Assembly: GCA_013361745.1 (NCBI GenBank)
Contig: JABFXM010000339.1
Coordinates: forward strand, 1-5,059
Source of the DNA: Gemmatimonadaceae bacterium
Lineage (GTDB): Bacteria; Gemmatimonadota; Gemmatimonadetes; Gemmatimonadales; Gemmatimonadaceae
Length of the DNA: 5,059 nt
Reading direction: 5' to 3'
Part shown: in pieces, positions 3,578 to 5,059 of the stretch
How positions within the stretch are numbered: the first letter of the stretch is position 1
Layout of the letters: the number at the start of each line of letters is the position of its first letter
The notes under the pieces: generated by a model
What the model was told of the DNA's origin: nothing
The model's database searches: none
The model's input: only the letters and a program-made list of their open reading frames with translations
Translations under genes and position numbers: made by a program

Positions 3578-5059
3578 TCAGGGCGTCGTCCCGAGTCCGT
3601 GCACCGCGTACCACGCACTCCACGCGAGAAGTCCCGAGAGCGCCGCATCGCCGCCGTTGCCCGTGGCGCGCCCCGACTCGTCCACTTCCTCCGCAGCGAG
3701 CCCGTTGTCGAGCACAGCGCGGCGCAGCCACTGAAGCACCGCCGCCGAATCGGGGCCCATGAGCCGGGCACACTGCTGCGCGAGGAGCCGCGGCGTCTCG
3801 GTGACTCCACGCACCGTGCGGCGGTACGTCGAGTCCTGCCGGTCCACCGCCTCGTACAGCGGCAGCCAGAGCGCGGAGCCGTGCGGATCGTCGTCGGCCG
3901 ACGATCCGCCGGCGAGATCCACCGCGGAGGCGAAGGTCGTCTTCTCGGCGCGCCCGACGACGAAGTGTCGGCGCAGCGCGGCGCGCACCGCTTCGGGATC
4001 CTCGACGTCGCGCGCGGTGTCCTCGTCGAGCGTGCGGCGGAAGACGTCGAGCGCCTGGGCCGCGACGGCGTTCCCATGCAGCGTGAACGGCTGCGCGGTC
4101 GGAGCGCCCGAGAGCGTCACCTCGGTCGTGTACAGCGGCACGTTGCGGTCGCGACGCGATGCCAGATCCTCGGACGACAGATAGAGCGTGTCGGCGACCA
4201 CGGGCTCCTCGACGATCTGGTCGTCTTCGGTGTCGCGGATGTAGCGATCCACCGCGATCGCGTACGACGCCGCTCCCTCGAGCGAGAACCCCGGCTCGAA
4301 GAGCGTGCCGTCGAGATAGTGCACCCCCTGCCCCGGCGCGTAGCCGTGAAGCTCGCAGCAGCGGATGAGGATCTCGCGCGCGAGCCCCGCGTCGGCGAGC
4401 TGCACCGCGGGAAGCGTCCACGCCAGCGCTTCCCAGTCGCGCACCGTGAGGCCGCGACCGTTCCACGGCGCGCGCGTGCGCACGACGTAGTAGTGCGCAT
4501 CGTCGAGCGCGCGTCCCACGGAGTAGAAGTACGAGAAGAGAAGGTTCCGGTTGATGAGGCGATCCATCTCCTCGTTGCCGGTCGCCTGCTCGAGCGCCTG
4601 CAGCGCGTCTCGCGTCGCCGTCAGCAACTCCCGCCATCCGCGACGACGCATGACGCCAACGGTCGCGCGCGCGCCGTCGCGCTCGGGACCCGCGGCGAGA
4701 TAGAACGCCGCCTGCGAGCGTCCGCCCGCGGGGACTCGGAGCTCCCGTCGCAGCGCGAAGGTCGCGGCGTCGGGATCGACGTCCACGCTCACGTCGGAGT
4801 CCGCGGCCAGCGCGAGCGAGACGACGCCCGGGAGCGCGGCACCCTCCAGAAGAAGCACATCGTCGGGGGTGCGCGAGACCTGGTGCGCGTCGACGAAGGG
4901 ACGAGCGGTGCGCACGCGCTGCTGACGATGGCCGAGCTTTCCCTCGAGCGAGAGCGTCACCGCGACCGATTGCGCGCCGCGGTTCTCGAGGCTGATCGCG
5001 TAGACGGCGCCCGCCATGTCGGCGTCGCGCCCGTACGGGGCGAAGATCGTCCCGCGCAC
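3578..5059 (-). CDS. Probable six-hairpin glycosidase-like protein, C-terminal 493 residues (5' end outside window)
   Basis: The frame is open at the right edge and ends with TGA at 3578, so the start lies beyond 5059. Positions here count from the first visible residue. Residues 1-125 look like a beta-sandwich (alternating strands such as AGAVYAISLENRGAQSVAVT; VSLALAADSDVSVDV; RSQAAFYLAAG). From about 140 the protein is helical with paired hairpins typical of an (alpha/alpha)6 barrel: EEMDRLINRNLLFSYFYSVG, then GRGLTVRDWEALAWTLPAVQ (201-220), then VHYLDGTLFEPGFSLEGAAS (246-265) leading into AIAVDRYIRDTEDD, and late helices LLAQQCARLM and LLAWSAWYAVHGLG. Beta-sandwich plus helical barrel is the architecture of several glycoside hydrolases (GH15, GH63, GH94-like, debranching-enzyme C-domain). 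The family and substrate cannot be named. Candidate acidic residues are D209, E210, D250, E255 and E261. No signal peptide can be judged. It is the gene upstream of the tRNA pair on the same strand. Confidence 0.75.
   Translation of the reverse strand: MRGTIFAPYGRDADMAGAVYAISLENRGAQSVAVTLSLEGKLGHRQQRVRTARPFVDAHQVSRTPDDVLLLEGAALPGVVSLALAADSDVSVDVDPDAATFALRRELRVPAGGRSQAAFYLAAGPERDGARATVGVMRRRGWRELLTATRDALQALEQATGNEEMDRLINRNLLFSYFYSVGRALDDAHYYVVRTRAPWNGRGLTVRDWEALAWTLPAVQLADAGLAREILIRCCELHGYAPGQGVHYLDGTLFEPGFSLEGAASYAIAVDRYIRDTEDDQIVEEPVVADTLYLSSEDLASRRDRNVPLYTTEVTLSGAPTAQPFTLHGNAVAAQALDVFRRTLDEDTARDVEDPEAVRAALRRHFVVGRAEKTTFASAVDLAGGSSADDDPHGSALWLPLYEAVDRQDSTYRRTVRGVTETPRLLAQQCARLMGPDSAAVLQWLRRAVLDNGLAAEEVDESGRATGNGGDAALSGLLAWSAWYAVHGLGTTP

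Noticed and set aside
3513..4637. Alternative minus-strand frame of 374 codons inside the glycosidase-like gene
   Set aside because: Its product is Arg/Ala/Gly-rich without structure, whereas the chosen frame gives a protein-like sequence with regular helices; it also runs into tRNA-Gly.
1..5059. CRISPR array or insertion sequence
   Set aside because: No regularly spaced repeats, transposase-like protein or paired terminal inverted repeats were seen on either strand.

Overview
The window is GC-rich throughout (roughly two thirds G+C by eye) and has tight bacterial spacing, Shine-Dalgarno sites, intrinsic terminators and two complete tRNA genes without an encoded CCA. It is clearly bacterial chromosome-type DNA. 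The sequence alone does not fix the phylum; the style resembles Gemmatimonadota or another GC-rich soil lineage, but that is only an impression.

Layout from left to right. Positions 1-83 (minus) hold the first 27 codons of a gene resembling an M20 metallopeptidase. A perfect 28-bp palindrome followed on the minus strand by a U-tract (142-174) separates it from the next minus-strand unit. That unit contains a doubtful small reading frame (199-450), a 177-residue helical protein of unknown function with a strong ribosome binding site (502-1035), and an XRE-type helix-turn-helix regulator (1120-1695). From the regulator's start region a divergent plus-strand pair begins: a 165-residue protein with a histone-H1-like basic N-terminus and a His/Cys-rich C-terminal part (1777-2274), then a Rad52/DdrA-type single-strand annealing protein (2320-3162). 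The annealing protein carries a C-terminal zinc ribbon and ends in an SSB-like acidic tip. A 17-bp-stem terminator closes the pair. Two minus-strand tRNA genes follow, Leu(UAA) and Gly(GCC), with a terminator-like hairpin between them and a good promoter ahead of tRNA-Gly. The right end (3578-5059, minus) is the C-terminal part of a large protein with a beta-rich domain and a probable alpha-helical barrel resembling six-hairpin glycosidases; it continues beyond the window.

The most interesting part is 1690-3240: a divergent regulator, a basic His/Cys protein and an annealing protein, with a plausible sigma70 promoter overlapping the regulator's start codon. The arrangement suggests a small regulated DNA-repair or recombination module, possibly of phage origin, beside a tRNA pair. 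No integrase, attachment-site duplication, CRISPR array or insertion sequence is visible.
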